50,147 nt of DNA from Planctomycetaceae bacterium (GTDB lineage: Bacteria > Planctomycetota > Planctomycetia > Pirellulales > PALSA-1355): the NCBI GenBank assembly GCA_003153375.1, contig PLYM01000260.1, positions 1 to 50,147 on the forward strand. Reading direction: 5' to 3'. The stretch's first letter is position 1. Each line of letters opens with the position of its first letter. The translations under genes were made by a program, and so were the position numbers. A model generated the notes under the pieces. That model was given only the letters and a program-made list of their open reading frames with translations. It was not told where the DNA came from and ran no database searches. Positions 8,097-17,238 of this stretch are shown here, in pieces.

Positions 8097-10289
8097 ATGC
8101 ACGATTTATCGGTCGCATTCGTCTGGCATCAGCATCAGCCCTACTATCCCGACGACGTTTCGGGCCACAATCCCATGCCTTGGGTGCGCCTGCACGGCAC
8201 CAAGGACTACTGGGGCATGGCGATGCACCTGGACGAGGTGCCCGAGATGCGGGCCACGATCAACCTCGTGCCCAGCCTGCTGACCCAGATCGAAGCCTAC
8301 ACCAAGCAGGGGCGACAGGATGAGCACCTGCGCATTTCGAGCCTGCCGGCCGACAGCCTGAGCGAGACCGATCGGGTCTACCTGCTCGATAACTTCTTCA
8401 TGGCCAATCCGGATCAGATGATCCGGCCGTTCGCCCGCTATCGCGAGCTCTACGACCAGCGCGGACTGGGCGTCGACACCGCGGCCCGCGCCGCGCGGCG
8501 CTTCACCACCCGCGACATCCTCGACCTGCAATGCTGGAACAACCTGGTCTGGTTCCACCCGCTGGCGTTCGAGAAGCATGCGGACTTGGCCGAGTTTCGC
8601 GCCAAGGGCCAGCACTGGACCGAGGACGAAAAGACCTGGCTGCTCGAAAAGCAGATGGAGTTGCTCAAGCAGATCATTCCGTTGCACCGCAAGCTGGCCA
8701 AACGCGGGCAGGTCGAGCTTTCGACCACGCCTTTTTATCATCCGATTCTGCCGCTATTGATCGACAAGCGGCTGGCGCGGCAGGCCATGCCCCACGTCGA
8801 TCTGCCGCGACACCTCGAAGGCTATGCGCAGGACGCCGCCGCGCAAATCCAACGTGCCGTGGAATATCACACCCGGGTGTTCGGCAGCCGTCCGCAGGGC
8901 ATGTGGCCTTCGGAGGGCTCGGTGGCGCAGGCCGTGATTCCGCTGATCGCAGACGCCGGCTTTCAATGGATTGCCAGCGACGAAGAAATTCTCACCCACT
9001 CGACCGACGGTTGGGTGGCTCGCGACGCCCAAGGCCACGTCACGCACCCCGAAGCGCTCTATCGTCCTTGGCGCATCGAGGAAGGCGGCCGGAAGCTGCA
9101 AATGATCTTCCGCGATCACGCGCTGAGCGATCTGATCGGCTTCCACTATCAACGCTACGATCCCGAGCAGGCGGTCGACGACATGATCGGCAAGCTGTCG
9201 GCGATTCACCATTCCACGGCCGCGCACAGCTCGAAGCAGCCGGCCCTGGTGAGCATCATCCTCGACGGCGAAAACTGCTGGGAATATTATCGCAACGGCG
9301 GGCTGGAGTTCCTGCGCGGGCTCTATCGCCGGCTGGCCGAGCATGAGACGATTAGGCCGGTGCGCGTCACCGATCAACTGCGCGAGCATCCGGCCAGCGA
9401 ACCCCTGGGCCGGTTGTTCGCCGGCAGTTGGATCAGCCACAACTACGCGATCTGGATTGGGCATCCCACCTGCAATCGTGCTTGGGATCTGCTTTCCGAG
9501 ACCCGGAACATGCTGGTCGATCGGGCCAGCCGCAAGAAGCCCGCGGCCGAGATCGCGCGCGCCTGGCAGGAGCTGTACATCGCCGAAGGCAGCGACTGGT
9601 TCTGGTGGTTTGACGACCAACACTCGAGCAGCCAGGACGCCTTGTTCGACGAGTTGTTCCGCAAGCACTTGCAAAACGTTTACACCCTGTTGGGCGAAGA
9701 GCCGCCGGTTGAACTGTTGCAGCCGATCAGTCCCGACCGTTTCCAATCGCGGGTCTACACCCAACCGACGGGCCTGGTGGACGTGACGGTCGACGGGCGC
9801 GAGACCTATTTCGAGTGGATTAACGCGGGCGTCTACACCGCCTCGGCCGCGCGGGGCACGATGTCGATGACAGACGCCCAGCGGATCGAGCAGTTGCGGT
9901 TTGGCTTCGATCGCGAGCGACTGTTGTTGCGGTTCGACGTGCGCGGCACCATCAATCAGCGGCTGGCCGACGTCGACATGCTGCGGATCGTCTTCGTCGA
10001 GCCGACTGGCTATGAGTTGCTGGTCAACCAGCCGGGAACGGCACAGCCCACCGTGCAACTGTTCCACAATGAAGTGCCGCTGAGCAAAGCGGGCGCCGAG
10101 GCGGCGTCGGGCCGCATTCTGGAAGTCGCCGTGACCTGGCGCGGGCTGGCGGCCGCGGCCGACGAGCCGTTGCACTTTTATGCCGAACTGATCCGCGACG
10201 GGCAACCGATGGAACGCATTCCGCGCGAAGGCGCGATCGAGACCTTCGTGCCCTCGCCCGACTTCGAACTGATGATGTGGCAAGCCTGA
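8097..10289 (+). CDS. Glycoside hydrolase family 57 (alpha-amylase type)
   Basis: 730 residues from ATG 8097; this start puts the first GH57 motif (WHQHQPYY) at residues 10-17, as usual. The other GH57 regions follow in order: STTPFYHPILPL, GMWPSEGSVAQ with the candidate nucleophile Glu273, FRDHALSDLIGFHYQ with Asp340/Asp345 as acid-base candidates, and LDGENCWEYYRNGG. The last ~180 residues form a beta-rich domain that may bind glucan. GH57 enzymes are retaining alpha-glucanases or transferases (amylase, amylopullulanase, branching enzyme). No signal peptide is visible, so it probably acts on intracellular glycogen. It begins 100 bases after glgA and is followed by galT after 24 bases. Confidence 0.93.
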   Translation: MHDLSVAFVWHQHQPYYPDDVSGHNPMPWVRLHGTKDYWGMAMHLDEVPEMRATINLVPSLLTQIEAYTKQGRQDEHLRISSLPADSLSETDRVYLLDNFFMANPDQMIRPFARYRELYDQRGLGVDTAARAARRFTTRDILDLQCWNNLVWFHPLAFEKHADLAEFRAKGQHWTEDEKTWLLEKQMELLKQIIPLHRKLAKRGQVELSTTPFYHPILPLLIDKRLARQAMPHVDLPRHLEGYAQDAAAQIQRAVEYHTRVFGSRPQGMWPSEGSVAQAVIPLIADAGFQWIASDEEILTHSTDGWVARDAQGHVTHPEALYRPWRIEEGGRKLQMIFRDHALSDLIGFHYQRYDPEQAVDDMIGKLSAIHHSTAAHSSKQPALVSIILDGENCWEYYRNGGLEFLRGLYRRLAEHETIRPVRVTDQLREHPASEPLGRLFAGSWISHNYAIWIGHPTCNRAWDLLSETRNMLVDRASRKKPAAEIARAWQELYIAEGSDWFWWFDDQHSSSQDALFDELFRKHLQNVYTLLGEEPPVELLQPISPDRFQSRVYTQPTGLVDVTVDGRETYFEWINAGVYTASAARGTMSMTDAQRIEQLRFGFDRERLLLRFDVRGTINQRLADVDMLRIVFVEPTGYELLVNQPGTAQPTVQLFHNEVPLSKAGAEAASGRILEVAVTWRGLAAAADEPLHFYAELIRDGQPMERIPREGAIETFVPSPDFELMMWQA

Positions 10290-10313
10290 ACCCTCGAGAA
10301 CAGATCGCCCGCT

Positions 10314-11354
10314 ATGTCCGATTTGCGTAAAGATCCAATCGTTGGCCGCTGGGTGATCATCGCCAAGAACCGCGCCAAGCGCCCGAACGAGCTGAACGAC
10401 GGCCTGCTCGAGCGCGCCAGCGGCTTTTGCCCGTTCTGTGAGGGGCACGAAACCCACACGCCGGGCGAAATCGTCGCCTATCGCCAGGCCGGCACGCCCC
10501 GCGACGCCCCGGGATGGCGCGTGCGGGTGGTGCCCAACAAATTTCCGGCGCTCGAGATCGAGGGCGATCTGAACAAGCGCGGGCAGGGCCTGTACGACCT
10601 GATGAACGGCGTGGGCGCCCACGAGGTCATCATCGAGTCGCCTCGCCACCTGCGCAGCACGGCCGAACTGGACGACGCCACGCTGGGCGACGTGTTCTGG
10701 ATCTACCGCGAGCGGCTGCTCGACCTGAAGCGCGACACGCGGCTGCTCCATGGCATGGTCTTCAAGAACGTGGGGGCCGCGGCCGGCGCCTCGTTGGAGC
10801 ACATCCACAGCCAGCTGATCGTGACGCCCATCGTGCCGATCAGCGTGGTCGAGGAGATTGAAGGGTCGCACGCATTCTACCGATATCGCGGGCGATGCGT
10901 GTTTTGCGACATGATCGAACAGGAGCTGGCCTTCGAACAGCGGATCGTCTTCGACTCGCCGGGCTTCGTGGCCTTCTGTCCGTTCGCCGCCCGGTTTCCG
11001 TTCGAGACCTGGATCGTGCCGACCACCCATGCGAGCCACTACGAGACGCTGTCGCGCGGCGGAGCCGACGAATTGGCTCGCGTGATTCGCCGCGTGATGC
11101 AGAAAATTGAAGCCGCATTAGACCGTCCCGCGTATAACTACATTATCCACACCGCTCCGTTTGACACTCAGGCATTGGACCACTATCACTGGCATATAGA
11201 GATTATTCCGCGCGTCACGAAGACCGCCGGCTTCGAGTGGGGCACCGGGTTCTACATCAATCCGGTACCACCGGAAGAGGCGGCCACGTTCATGCGCGAC
11301 CTTGAGCTCCCTGCACAGACGGCGCAAGAAATTACGCCAACGGCGACTGGATAA
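10314..11354 (+). CDS. galT: Galactose-1-phosphate uridylyltransferase-like
   Basis: 346 residues of the HIT superfamily. GalT swaps UMP between UDP-glucose and galactose-1-phosphate through a uridylyl-histidine. The sequence shows [14 protein letters not shown] at the start, a zinc pair CPFC (Cys39/Cys42), [21 protein letters not shown], and the catalytic HIHSQ (His163, His165, Gln167) after [11 protein letters not shown] second Cys pair, CVFC (Cys195/Cys198), is typical of the archaeal/thermophile-like branch. It sits between two GH57 genes and downstream of glgA, with no galK or galE in view, so it may serve nucleotide-sugar supply for glycogen rather than galactose use; that is inference. 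Confidence 0.88.
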   Translation: MSDLRKDPIVGRWVIIAKNRAKRPNELNDGLLERASGFCPFCEGHETHTPGEIVAYRQAGTPRDAPGWRVRVVPNKFPALEIEGDLNKRGQGLYDLMNGVGAHEVIIESPRHLRSTAELDDATLGDVFWIYRERLLDLKRDTRLLHGMVFKNVGAAAGASLEHIHSQLIVTPIVPISVVEEIEGSHAFYRYRGRCVFCDMIEQELAFEQRIVFDSPGFVAFCPFAARFPFETWIVPTTHASHYETLSRGGADELARVIRRVMQKIEAALDRPAYNYIIHTAPFDTQALDHYHWHIEIIPRVTKTAGFEWGTGFYINPVPPEEAATFMRDLELPAQTAQEITPTATG

Positions 11355-11427
11355 ATGGCGGTCTGTTTGCCGATTAAACCTAGTACCCCTAACTCTTCCT
11401 TCCCTCGCGATCGACCTGCCGCCCTTT

Positions 11428-13590
11428 ATGTCGCATAGCATCCGGTTCATTTTTGTTCTCCACGACCATCAGCCCGTCGGAAACTTCGACCACGTTTTCG
11501 AGCAGTCGTATCAAGACAGCTACCTGCCGTTTCTCGATGTCTTCGAGCGCTACCCGACGTTGAAGGCGGGGCTGCACACCAGCGGCTCGCTGATCGAATG
11601 GCTCGACGTCCATCACGGCGAGTATCTCGACCGCGTGGCGGCGCTGGTGGCGGCCGGGCGCATCGAGATCATTGGCGGCGCGTTCTACGAACCGATTTTG
11701 TCGATGATTCCGCGTCACGACCGGATCGGCCAGATTCAGCGCTACACCAAGTTTCTCGAACGCCGGCTTTCGGCCCGCGTGCGGGGGATGTGGATTCCCG
11801 AGCGCGTCTGGGAACAAAACATGACCAGCGACCTGGTGGCCGCCGGCATCCAGTACACGATGCTCGACGATTTCCACTTCAAGAATGCCGGCCTGTCGGA
11901 AGACCAATTGCACGGGTACTACCTGACCGAGGATGACGGCAACCTGTTGGCCGTGTTCCCAGACAGCGAGCGGCTGCGCTACCTGATTCCCTTCGCCTCG
12001 CCGCAAGAGACGATCGACTATCTGGGCCGGTTGAACGATCAACATCCCGGCGCGATTGCGGTCTTTGGCGACGACGGCGAAAAACTGGGCGCCTGGCCCG
12101 AGACCAAGAAGCACGTCTACGACGACGGCTGGCTGACCCGGTTCTTCGACCTGCTGGTCGCCAATCAAAGCTGGATCCAATCGGTCACTCCCGCCGAAGT
12201 GCTCGACAGCGTCCCTCCGCTGGGCAAGGTCTATCTGCCCGAGGGAAGCTATCGCGAGATGACCGAGTGGGTGCTGCCCTCCGAGCAATTGGCCGAATAT
12301 GCCGCGGTGCGCCGTGAGTTGGAGCACGACCCGCGCTGGCCGCGGATTGCGCGGTTCGTGCGCGGCGGCTTCTGGCGCAACTTTCGGGTCAAGTATCCCG
12401 AAGCCAACGAGATGTATTGCCGGATGATGATGATCAGCCGCCGCTTGCAAACGGCCCTCGAAGGGGGAGCGCGGGGCGACTTGATCGAACAAGCCCGCAC
12501 GCATCTCTATCGCGGCCAGTGCAATTGCAGCTACTGGCACGGCGCGTTCGGCGGCGTTTATTTGCCGCACTTGCGCAACGCCATCTACAAGGAGCTGATC
12601 ACGTCCGACAATCTCCTCAACCGGGCGCTCCGCAAGGACGAAGCCTGGGTCGAGCTGACTGCCGACGACTACAATTTCGACGGCCGGCCCGAAGTGCAAC
12701 TGGCCAGCGACAAGCTCGTGGCCCTGGCCGCGCCGGGACAGGGCGGCATGCTCTATGAGCTCGACGTCCGCTCGATCGCGCACAACCTGCTGGCCACGAT
12801 GAGTCGGCGACCCGAAGCCTATCACCGCAAGGTGCAAGCCGGCGCCGACGGCCGCAACGACGTGGCCGGTGTCTCGGACAAGGTCGTGTTCAAGCAGGAG
12901 GGCCTAGAGGGCCGGCTGCAATACGACGCCTATCCGCGCAAGAGCCTGATCGACCACTTTTACGATCCCGCGACCACGCTCGATGCCGTGGTCAGCGGCG
13001 AAGCGATCGAACACGGCGACTTCCTCTCGCGCCCCTACGAAGCGCGGCTGCGGCGCAATCCGAACCGCATGCAGTTGCAGCTTTCGACGCAGGGCACCGT
13101 CGATGGCACGCCGATCCGCCTGACCAAGAGCCTGACGCTCGAAGCCGGCAGCTCGACGCTCGAGATCGCCTACCTGCTGGAGAACCTGCCCAGCCATCCG
13201 CTGCACTTCGCCGTCGAGTTCAACTTCGCCGGGTTGCCCTCGGGCGCCGACGACCGCTACTTCTACGGCCGCGACCGGCATCACATTGGCCAGCTCGGCA
13301 CGCGATTGGACCTGGTCGACTCGCGCGAATTGGGGCTGGTCGACGAGTGGCTGGGCATCGACGTCAACCTGAGCTTGTCGCGACCGACCGGCCTCTGGAC
13401 CTACCCGGTCGAAACCGTCAGTCAGTCGGAAGGGGGCTTTGAACTGGTACACCAATCGGTGGTCGTGGCGCCCCACTGGCTCGTCACCCCCGACGCCGAC
13501 GGACGCTGGCAAGTCGTGATGCACCTGGCCATCGACACCCGTGCTAGCGAGAGTCGCGTCGAACAGCCGGCCGTCGCGCTGACCCACTAG
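11428..13590 (+). CDS. GH57 4-alpha-glucanotransferase/alpha-amylase
   Basis: 720 residues from ATG 11428. An upstream extension of the frame would overlap galT and lacks family similarity, so I left it out. The protein matches the Thermococcus litoralis 4-alpha-glucanotransferase type: an N-terminal GH57 barrel starting IRFIFVLHDHQPVGNFDHV, the nucleophile Glu125 in MWIPERVWEQ and Asp215 in VFGDDGEKLG (Glu123 and Asp214 in the archaeal enzyme), then the DUF1925 middle part and a DUF1926 beta-sandwich from about residue 430. It would transfer maltodextrin segments between glucans in glycogen metabolism. It ends the glucan operon, and its TAG stop overlaps the stop of the convergent gene. Confidence 0.92.
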   Translation: MSHSIRFIFVLHDHQPVGNFDHVFEQSYQDSYLPFLDVFERYPTLKAGLHTSGSLIEWLDVHHGEYLDRVAALVAAGRIEIIGGAFYEPILSMIPRHDRIGQIQRYTKFLERRLSARVRGMWIPERVWEQNMTSDLVAAGIQYTMLDDFHFKNAGLSEDQLHGYYLTEDDGNLLAVFPDSERLRYLIPFASPQETIDYLGRLNDQHPGAIAVFGDDGEKLGAWPETKKHVYDDGWLTRFFDLLVANQSWIQSVTPAEVLDSVPPLGKVYLPEGSYREMTEWVLPSEQLAEYAAVRRELEHDPRWPRIARFVRGGFWRNFRVKYPEANEMYCRMMMISRRLQTALEGGARGDLIEQARTHLYRGQCNCSYWHGAFGGVYLPHLRNAIYKELITSDNLLNRALRKDEAWVELTADDYNFDGRPEVQLASDKLVALAAPGQGGMLYELDVRSIAHNLLATMSRRPEAYHRKVQAGADGRNDVAGVSDKVVFKQEGLEGRLQYDAYPRKSLIDHFYDPATTLDAVVSGEAIEHGDFLSRPYEARLRRNPNRMQLQLSTQGTVDGTPIRLTKSLTLEAGSSTLEIAYLLENLPSHPLHFAVEFNFAGLPSGADDRYFYGRDRHHIGQLGTRLDLVDSRELGLVDEWLGIDVNLSLSRPTGLWTYPVETVSQSEGGFELVHQSVVVAPHWLVTPDADGRWQVVMHLAIDTRASESRVEQPAVALTH

Positions 13591-14486
13591 GCCGGCACGC
13601 GGCGCAGCACGAGCGCCTGGACGTCGAACAGCCGGCCGATTTGGCCGACCTTTTCGGGTCGAGCCACGATCCATTCCCAGCGGCCCCGCTGGGTGATCGT
13701 GAAACGGTTATCGACATAGTCGGCCAAATCCTTGGTGCGCAGCATGCGCCACGTGCCCTCGCTCTTCCACTGGCCCGAGGGGGTCAGCTCGATGTAGCAC
13801 ATCTGCACCGACTCGGACAAATAGATCAGCCCCTGCTCGGCAACCAGCGAGCCCAGATCGTCGATGAATTGTTTTTCGACACGCCGCGCCAGTTGATAGA
13901 CGGCGCCGATCCAACGCTCACTGGCGTCGAGCGTGTGCACATCGTTCGGAAATCGTCTGGCAAACGCTTCGCGGGCGCCGTACACGAGGCCGACGTGCAG
14001 CTGGCTCAACACGCACGACGCCACAACCAGGTCAAACTTGCCGGCCGGAAACATTCCGGCGGCCGCATGTGCTGCCACCAGCGCGGCCATTTGCTCGATC
14101 ACCGCGCCAGTCTCCGTGCCGGCATCGACCGCCGCGCCGATCTTGGCGAGCAAGGCCGCGGTGATGCCTGTCAGGTCGCCGACGTGCGTGATGACTTTCT
14201 GGCGGCTCTTTTGATCGATTTTCGCGGCCGCCATCGTGTGGCCCATCAGTGCCAGCTCGACGTCGTTGAGCGTCACCTGTGCAAAGCGCGCCACCAAATC
14301 GGCCAACGGAATCTCGTCGGCTCGGCCGGCGCCCAGCACCACGGCCCGGCCAGGCGGCACGGCAGCGGCGGCCTCGCCGATCATACGGCGGCTCTCCTGC
14401 TCGTGACGCGAAGCCACGGGCGGCAACAAATAAGGGCCCCGAGAGGCCGCGCCCGACTCGGCCGGCGGATTGGATTCTGCATTCAC
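13587..14486 (-). CDS. Putative SAM-dependent methyltransferase-like protein
   Basis: 299 residues from GTG 14486, which overlaps the bioD stop in GTGA, so the two are translationally coupled. The sequence resembles a Rossmann-like methyltransferase: RAVVLGAGRADEIPL fits motif I, TLNDVE the acidic strand 2, VITHVGDLTGI motif III, and FDLVVASCVLSQLHV motif IV. A helical insert (residues ~115-150) interrupts the fold. The C-terminal third carries conserved-looking Trp/Arg (GTWRMLRTKDLADY). The coupling to bioD suggests a role next to biotin synthesis, where BioC is a methyltransferase, but the sequence is not a clear BioC. The function is unknown. Confidence 0.6.
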   Translation of the reverse strand: MNAESNPPAESGAASRGPYLLPPVASRHEQESRRMIGEAAAAVPPGRAVVLGAGRADEIPLADLVARFAQVTLNDVELALMGHTMAAAKIDQKSRQKVITHVGDLTGITAALLAKIGAAVDAGTETGAVIEQMAALVAAHAAAGMFPAGKFDLVVASCVLSQLHVGLVYGAREAFARRFPNDVHTLDASERWIGAVYQLARRVEKQFIDDLGSLVAEQGLIYLSESVQMCYIELTPSGQWKSEGTWRMLRTKDLADYVDNRFTITQRGRWEWIVARPEKVGQIGRLFDVQALVLRRVPA

Positions 14487-15217
14487 GTGTCTTCATCCTC
14501 TGCCATGATGGTTGCGGTCCGTCGCTTGCCGGCCAAAGCAAACCAATCGATGCCGCCGTCGATCGCAGTCGCCTGATAGGCCACCTCGGCCAGCACCGGC
14601 GGCACGGCGCGGCGGCGAATCTCGCGAGCGTTGAGCGCGATGCTCGGATCGTCGGCCCGCGGCGTCGTTTCGTTCAGCACCACGCCGGCCACGTTCAGCC
14701 CATTGCGAAACGTCGCGGCCGTAATCAGCGTTTGCAGCACGTGGTTGATCACGCCCAAGCCGTTACGGGCGACCACCACGAGCGGAAAACCCAAGTCGTA
14801 GGCCAGGTCGGCCACGAACTCTTCTTCGCCCAGCGGCGACATCAGCCCACCGGCCCCCTCGACCAGCACGATGTCCGAACGGTCAAGCCAAACATCCAAG
14901 CCGCTGCGCAACAGCGCCGCGTCGAGTTCTCGGCCCTCGACGGCGGCGGCCAGGTGAGGCGCCAAGGGCGCGGCAAACATTTGCGGACAAACCTCGGCCA
15001 ACGTGCCGGGCGAACCGGCCGCCCGCCACAGCGCCACGGCGTCGTCGGAGACCAGCGTGTCTCCCTGGCGCTGGCAGCCGCTGGCAGCCGGCTTATAGAC
15101 GCCGACGCGGTGTCCGGCGCTCACGAGCGCTCGAGCGATCAGTGCCGCCACGTAGGTCTTGCCGATCTCGGTGTTGGTGCCGGTGATAAATAGTCCGCGT
15201 GGCGGTTTTCGAGCCAT
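14483..15217 (-). CDS. bioD: Dethiobiotin synthetase
   Basis: 244 residues, about normal for BioD. It closes the ureido ring of biotin: 7,8-diaminopelargonate + CO2 + ATP give dethiobiotin. The P-loop GTNTEIGKT (residues 13-21) is the BioD form, and YKPAASGCQ, the acidic SDDA region, VEGAGGLMSPLGE and the strand VAGVVLNET are all in order. The rest of the biotin pathway is not in the window. The gene's start codon is only 15 bases from that of the divergent aguB gene. Confidence 0.93.
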   Translation of the reverse strand: MARKPPRGLFITGTNTEIGKTYVAALIARALVSAGHRVGVYKPAASGCQRQGDTLVSDDAVALWRAAGSPGTLAEVCPQMFAAPLAPHLAAAVEGRELDAALLRSGLDVWLDRSDIVLVEGAGGLMSPLGEEEFVADLAYDLGFPLVVVARNGLGVINHVLQTLITAATFRNGLNVAGVVLNETTPRADDPSIALNAREIRRRAVPPVLAEVAYQATAIDGGIDWFALAGKRRTATIMAEDEDT

Positions 15218-15232
15218 GGGGCATAAGTTACC

Positions 15233-16138
15233 ATGAACGCGATGACGAGTTCAAACCAGGATCAGCATCCCGCACCGAGCACCGTGGCCGTGGCACTGGT
15301 GCAAATGACCGGCCACGCCTCCAAGCAACGCAACGTCGAGACGGCGCTGGCGCGCATCGGCGAAGCTGCCGCGGCCGGCGCCCAGATCGTCTGCTTGCAG
15401 GAGCTGTTCGCCGGGCAATATCCCTGCCAGACCGAGGACCACCGCCGCTTCGAAGAGGCCGAGCCCATTCCCGGACCGACCAGCCAGGCCCTGTCCGAGG
15501 CCGCGCGGCGGCACGGCGTGGTGGTCGTCGGTTCGTTGTTCGAGCGCCGCGCCCCGGGCTTGTATCACAACACGGCCGTCGTGTTCGACGCCGACGGCAG
15601 CACCGCCGGCATGTATCGCAAGATGCACATCCCCGACGACCCGCTGTACTACGAAAAATTCTATTTCACGCCCGGCGACCTGGGCTTTCGCGCCTTCGAC
15701 ACGCGCTTCGGGCGCTTGGGCGTGTGCGTTTGTTGGGACCAGTGGTATCCCGAAGCCGCGCGGCTCACGGCGCTGGCCGGCGCGCAGATCATTTTTTATC
15801 CCACGGCGATCGGCTGGCTGCCCGACGAAAAAGCCGAATACGGCGCCAGCCAGCACTCGGCTTGGGAAACCATGATGCGCAGCCACGCGATTGCCAATGG
15901 CGTGTTCGTCGTCGCCACCAACCGCACCGGCCCGGAAGGGCAACTGGAATTCTGGGGCGCCTCGTTCGTCTCCGACCCCAACGGCAACCTGCTGGCCCGC
16001 GCCACGCACGACAAAGAGGAAACCCTGCTCGTCGAGTGCCAGCTCGACAAAATCGACTTCGTCCGCACCCACTGGCCCTTCCTCCGCGACCGCCGCATCG
16101 ACGCCTACGCCGACCTCACCAAACGCTACCTCGACTGA
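15233..16138 (+). CDS. aguB: N-carbamoylputrescine amidase
   Basis: 301 residues of the nitrilase superfamily. It hydrolyses N-carbamoylputrescine to putrescine, CO2 and ammonia. The catalytic triad is visible: Glu57 in CLQELF, Lys130 in YRKMHIPDD, and Cys167 in VCVCWDQWYPE. YYEKFYFTPGD and the NRTG region are typical of this subfamily rather than beta-ureidopropionase. The next gene is agmatine deiminase (65 bases on), which makes its substrate, so the pair converts agmatine to putrescine. ATG 15233 is close to the divergent bioD start; ATG 15242 is an alternative. Confidence 0.94.
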   Translation: MNAMTSSNQDQHPAPSTVAVALVQMTGHASKQRNVETALARIGEAAAAGAQIVCLQELFAGQYPCQTEDHRRFEEAEPIPGPTSQALSEAARRHGVVVVGSLFERRAPGLYHNTAVVFDADGSTAGMYRKMHIPDDPLYYEKFYFTPGDLGFRAFDTRFGRLGVCVCWDQWYPEAARLTALAGAQIIFYPTAIGWLPDEKAEYGASQHSAWETMMRSHAIANGVFVVATNRTGPEGQLEFWGASFVSDPNGNLLARATHDKEETLLVECQLDKIDFVRTHWPFLRDRRIDAYADLTKRYLD

Positions 16139-16203
16139 GCTCCTGTTTCTTCTCTCCCGTCTCCTGTCTTCCTTTTCATCCTTCCGCCTTCATCCTTCTC
16201 CTC

Positions 16204-17223
16204 ATGCTTCCCTCCGCTCTCGGATATCGCTGGCCCGCCGAATGGGAGCCGCACGCGGCCACCTGGCTGGCCTGGCCCCACAAACCCGAGACCTGGCCGG
16301 GCAAGTTCGAGCCGATTCCCGGCGTGTGGGCGACGCTGGTGCGCACGTTGGCCGAGTTCGAGCCGGTACACGTGCTGGCCGGAGGCGAGGCGGTGATGGC
16401 CGAGGCCCGTTCGCTGGTGGACGACGTGCCGAATGTCACGCTGCACGACATTCCGACCAACGACGTCTGGGCCCGCGATCACGGCCCGATGTTTCTCTCC
16501 GGCCCCCCGTCGCTCGAGCCGGCGCTCATCGATTGGGAATACAACGCCTGGGGCGGCAAGTATCCGCCGTTCGATTTGGATAACGCCGTGCCGGCACACG
16601 TCGCGCGGTTCACCGGCCGTCGCCGCTTCACGCCCGGCATCATCCTGGAAGGGGGCGCCGTCGACGGCAATGGCGAAGGCACCGTGCTGACCACCGAGCC
16701 GTGCCTGCTCAACCCGAATCGCAACCCGCAACTTTCGCGGGCGGACATTGAACAGTACCTGGCCGACTACTGCTGCGCGAAAAAAATCCTCTGGCTCGCC
16801 GGCGGCATCGAGGGGGATGACACCGATGGGCACATCGACGAGCTGGCCCGCTTTGTCGGTCCCACGACCGTCGTCGCCGCGTTCGAGCCCGACCCCCAGG
16901 ACGTCAATCACGAGCCCCTGGCCGACAACCTGCGGCGGCTCGAAACCATGACCGACGCGCGCGGTCGCAAGCTGGAAGTGATTCCGATCCCGATGCCGCG
17001 AGCGCTCTATTTCGACGACGCGCGGCTGCCGGCCTGTTACATGAACTTTTATATTGCCAACGGCGTGGTGATCGTACCGCAGTTCAACGACCCCGCGGAC
17101 GTCACGGCGGTCGAAACCCTGGCCCGACTGTTTCCCGGCCGGCAGATTCGCGGCCTGGACGCGATCGACCTGGTGTGGGGCCTGGGCGCCTTTCACTGCA
17201 TCACGCAGCAGCAGCCGGCGTGA
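16204..17223 (+). CDS. aguA: Agmatine deiminase
   Basis: 339 residues from ATG 16204; the longer open frame to the left is a shadow of aguB. It belongs to the peptidyl-arginine-deiminase-like family and hydrolyses agmatine to N-carbamoylputrescine and ammonia. The start GYRWPAEWEPHAATWLAWP, DVWARDHGP (acidic catalytic residue), WGGKYPPFDLDN, LEGGAVDGNGEG, GDDTDGHIDELARF with the catalytic His, and Cys332 in AFHCITQQQP near the C-terminus are all family motifs. It follows aguB and probably shares its transcript. Confidence 0.94.
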   Translation: MLPSALGYRWPAEWEPHAATWLAWPHKPETWPGKFEPIPGVWATLVRTLAEFEPVHVLAGGEAVMAEARSLVDDVPNVTLHDIPTNDVWARDHGPMFLSGPPSLEPALIDWEYNAWGGKYPPFDLDNAVPAHVARFTGRRRFTPGIILEGGAVDGNGEGTVLTTEPCLLNPNRNPQLSRADIEQYLADYCCAKKILWLAGGIEGDDTDGHIDELARFVGPTTVVAAFEPDPQDVNHEPLADNLRRLETMTDARGRKLEVIPIPMPRALYFDDARLPACYMNFYIANGVVIVPQFNDPADVTAVETLARLFPGRQIRGLDAIDLVWGLGAFHCITQQQPA

Positions 17224-17238
17224 GTGCCAGGCAGCACC

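Noticed and set aside
8754-11039. A 761-codon minus-strand open frame across GH57 and galT
   Set aside because: It is a shadow of the plus-strand genes; high GC and codon bias keep the antisense frame open. The plus frames carry complete, correctly ordered family motifs.
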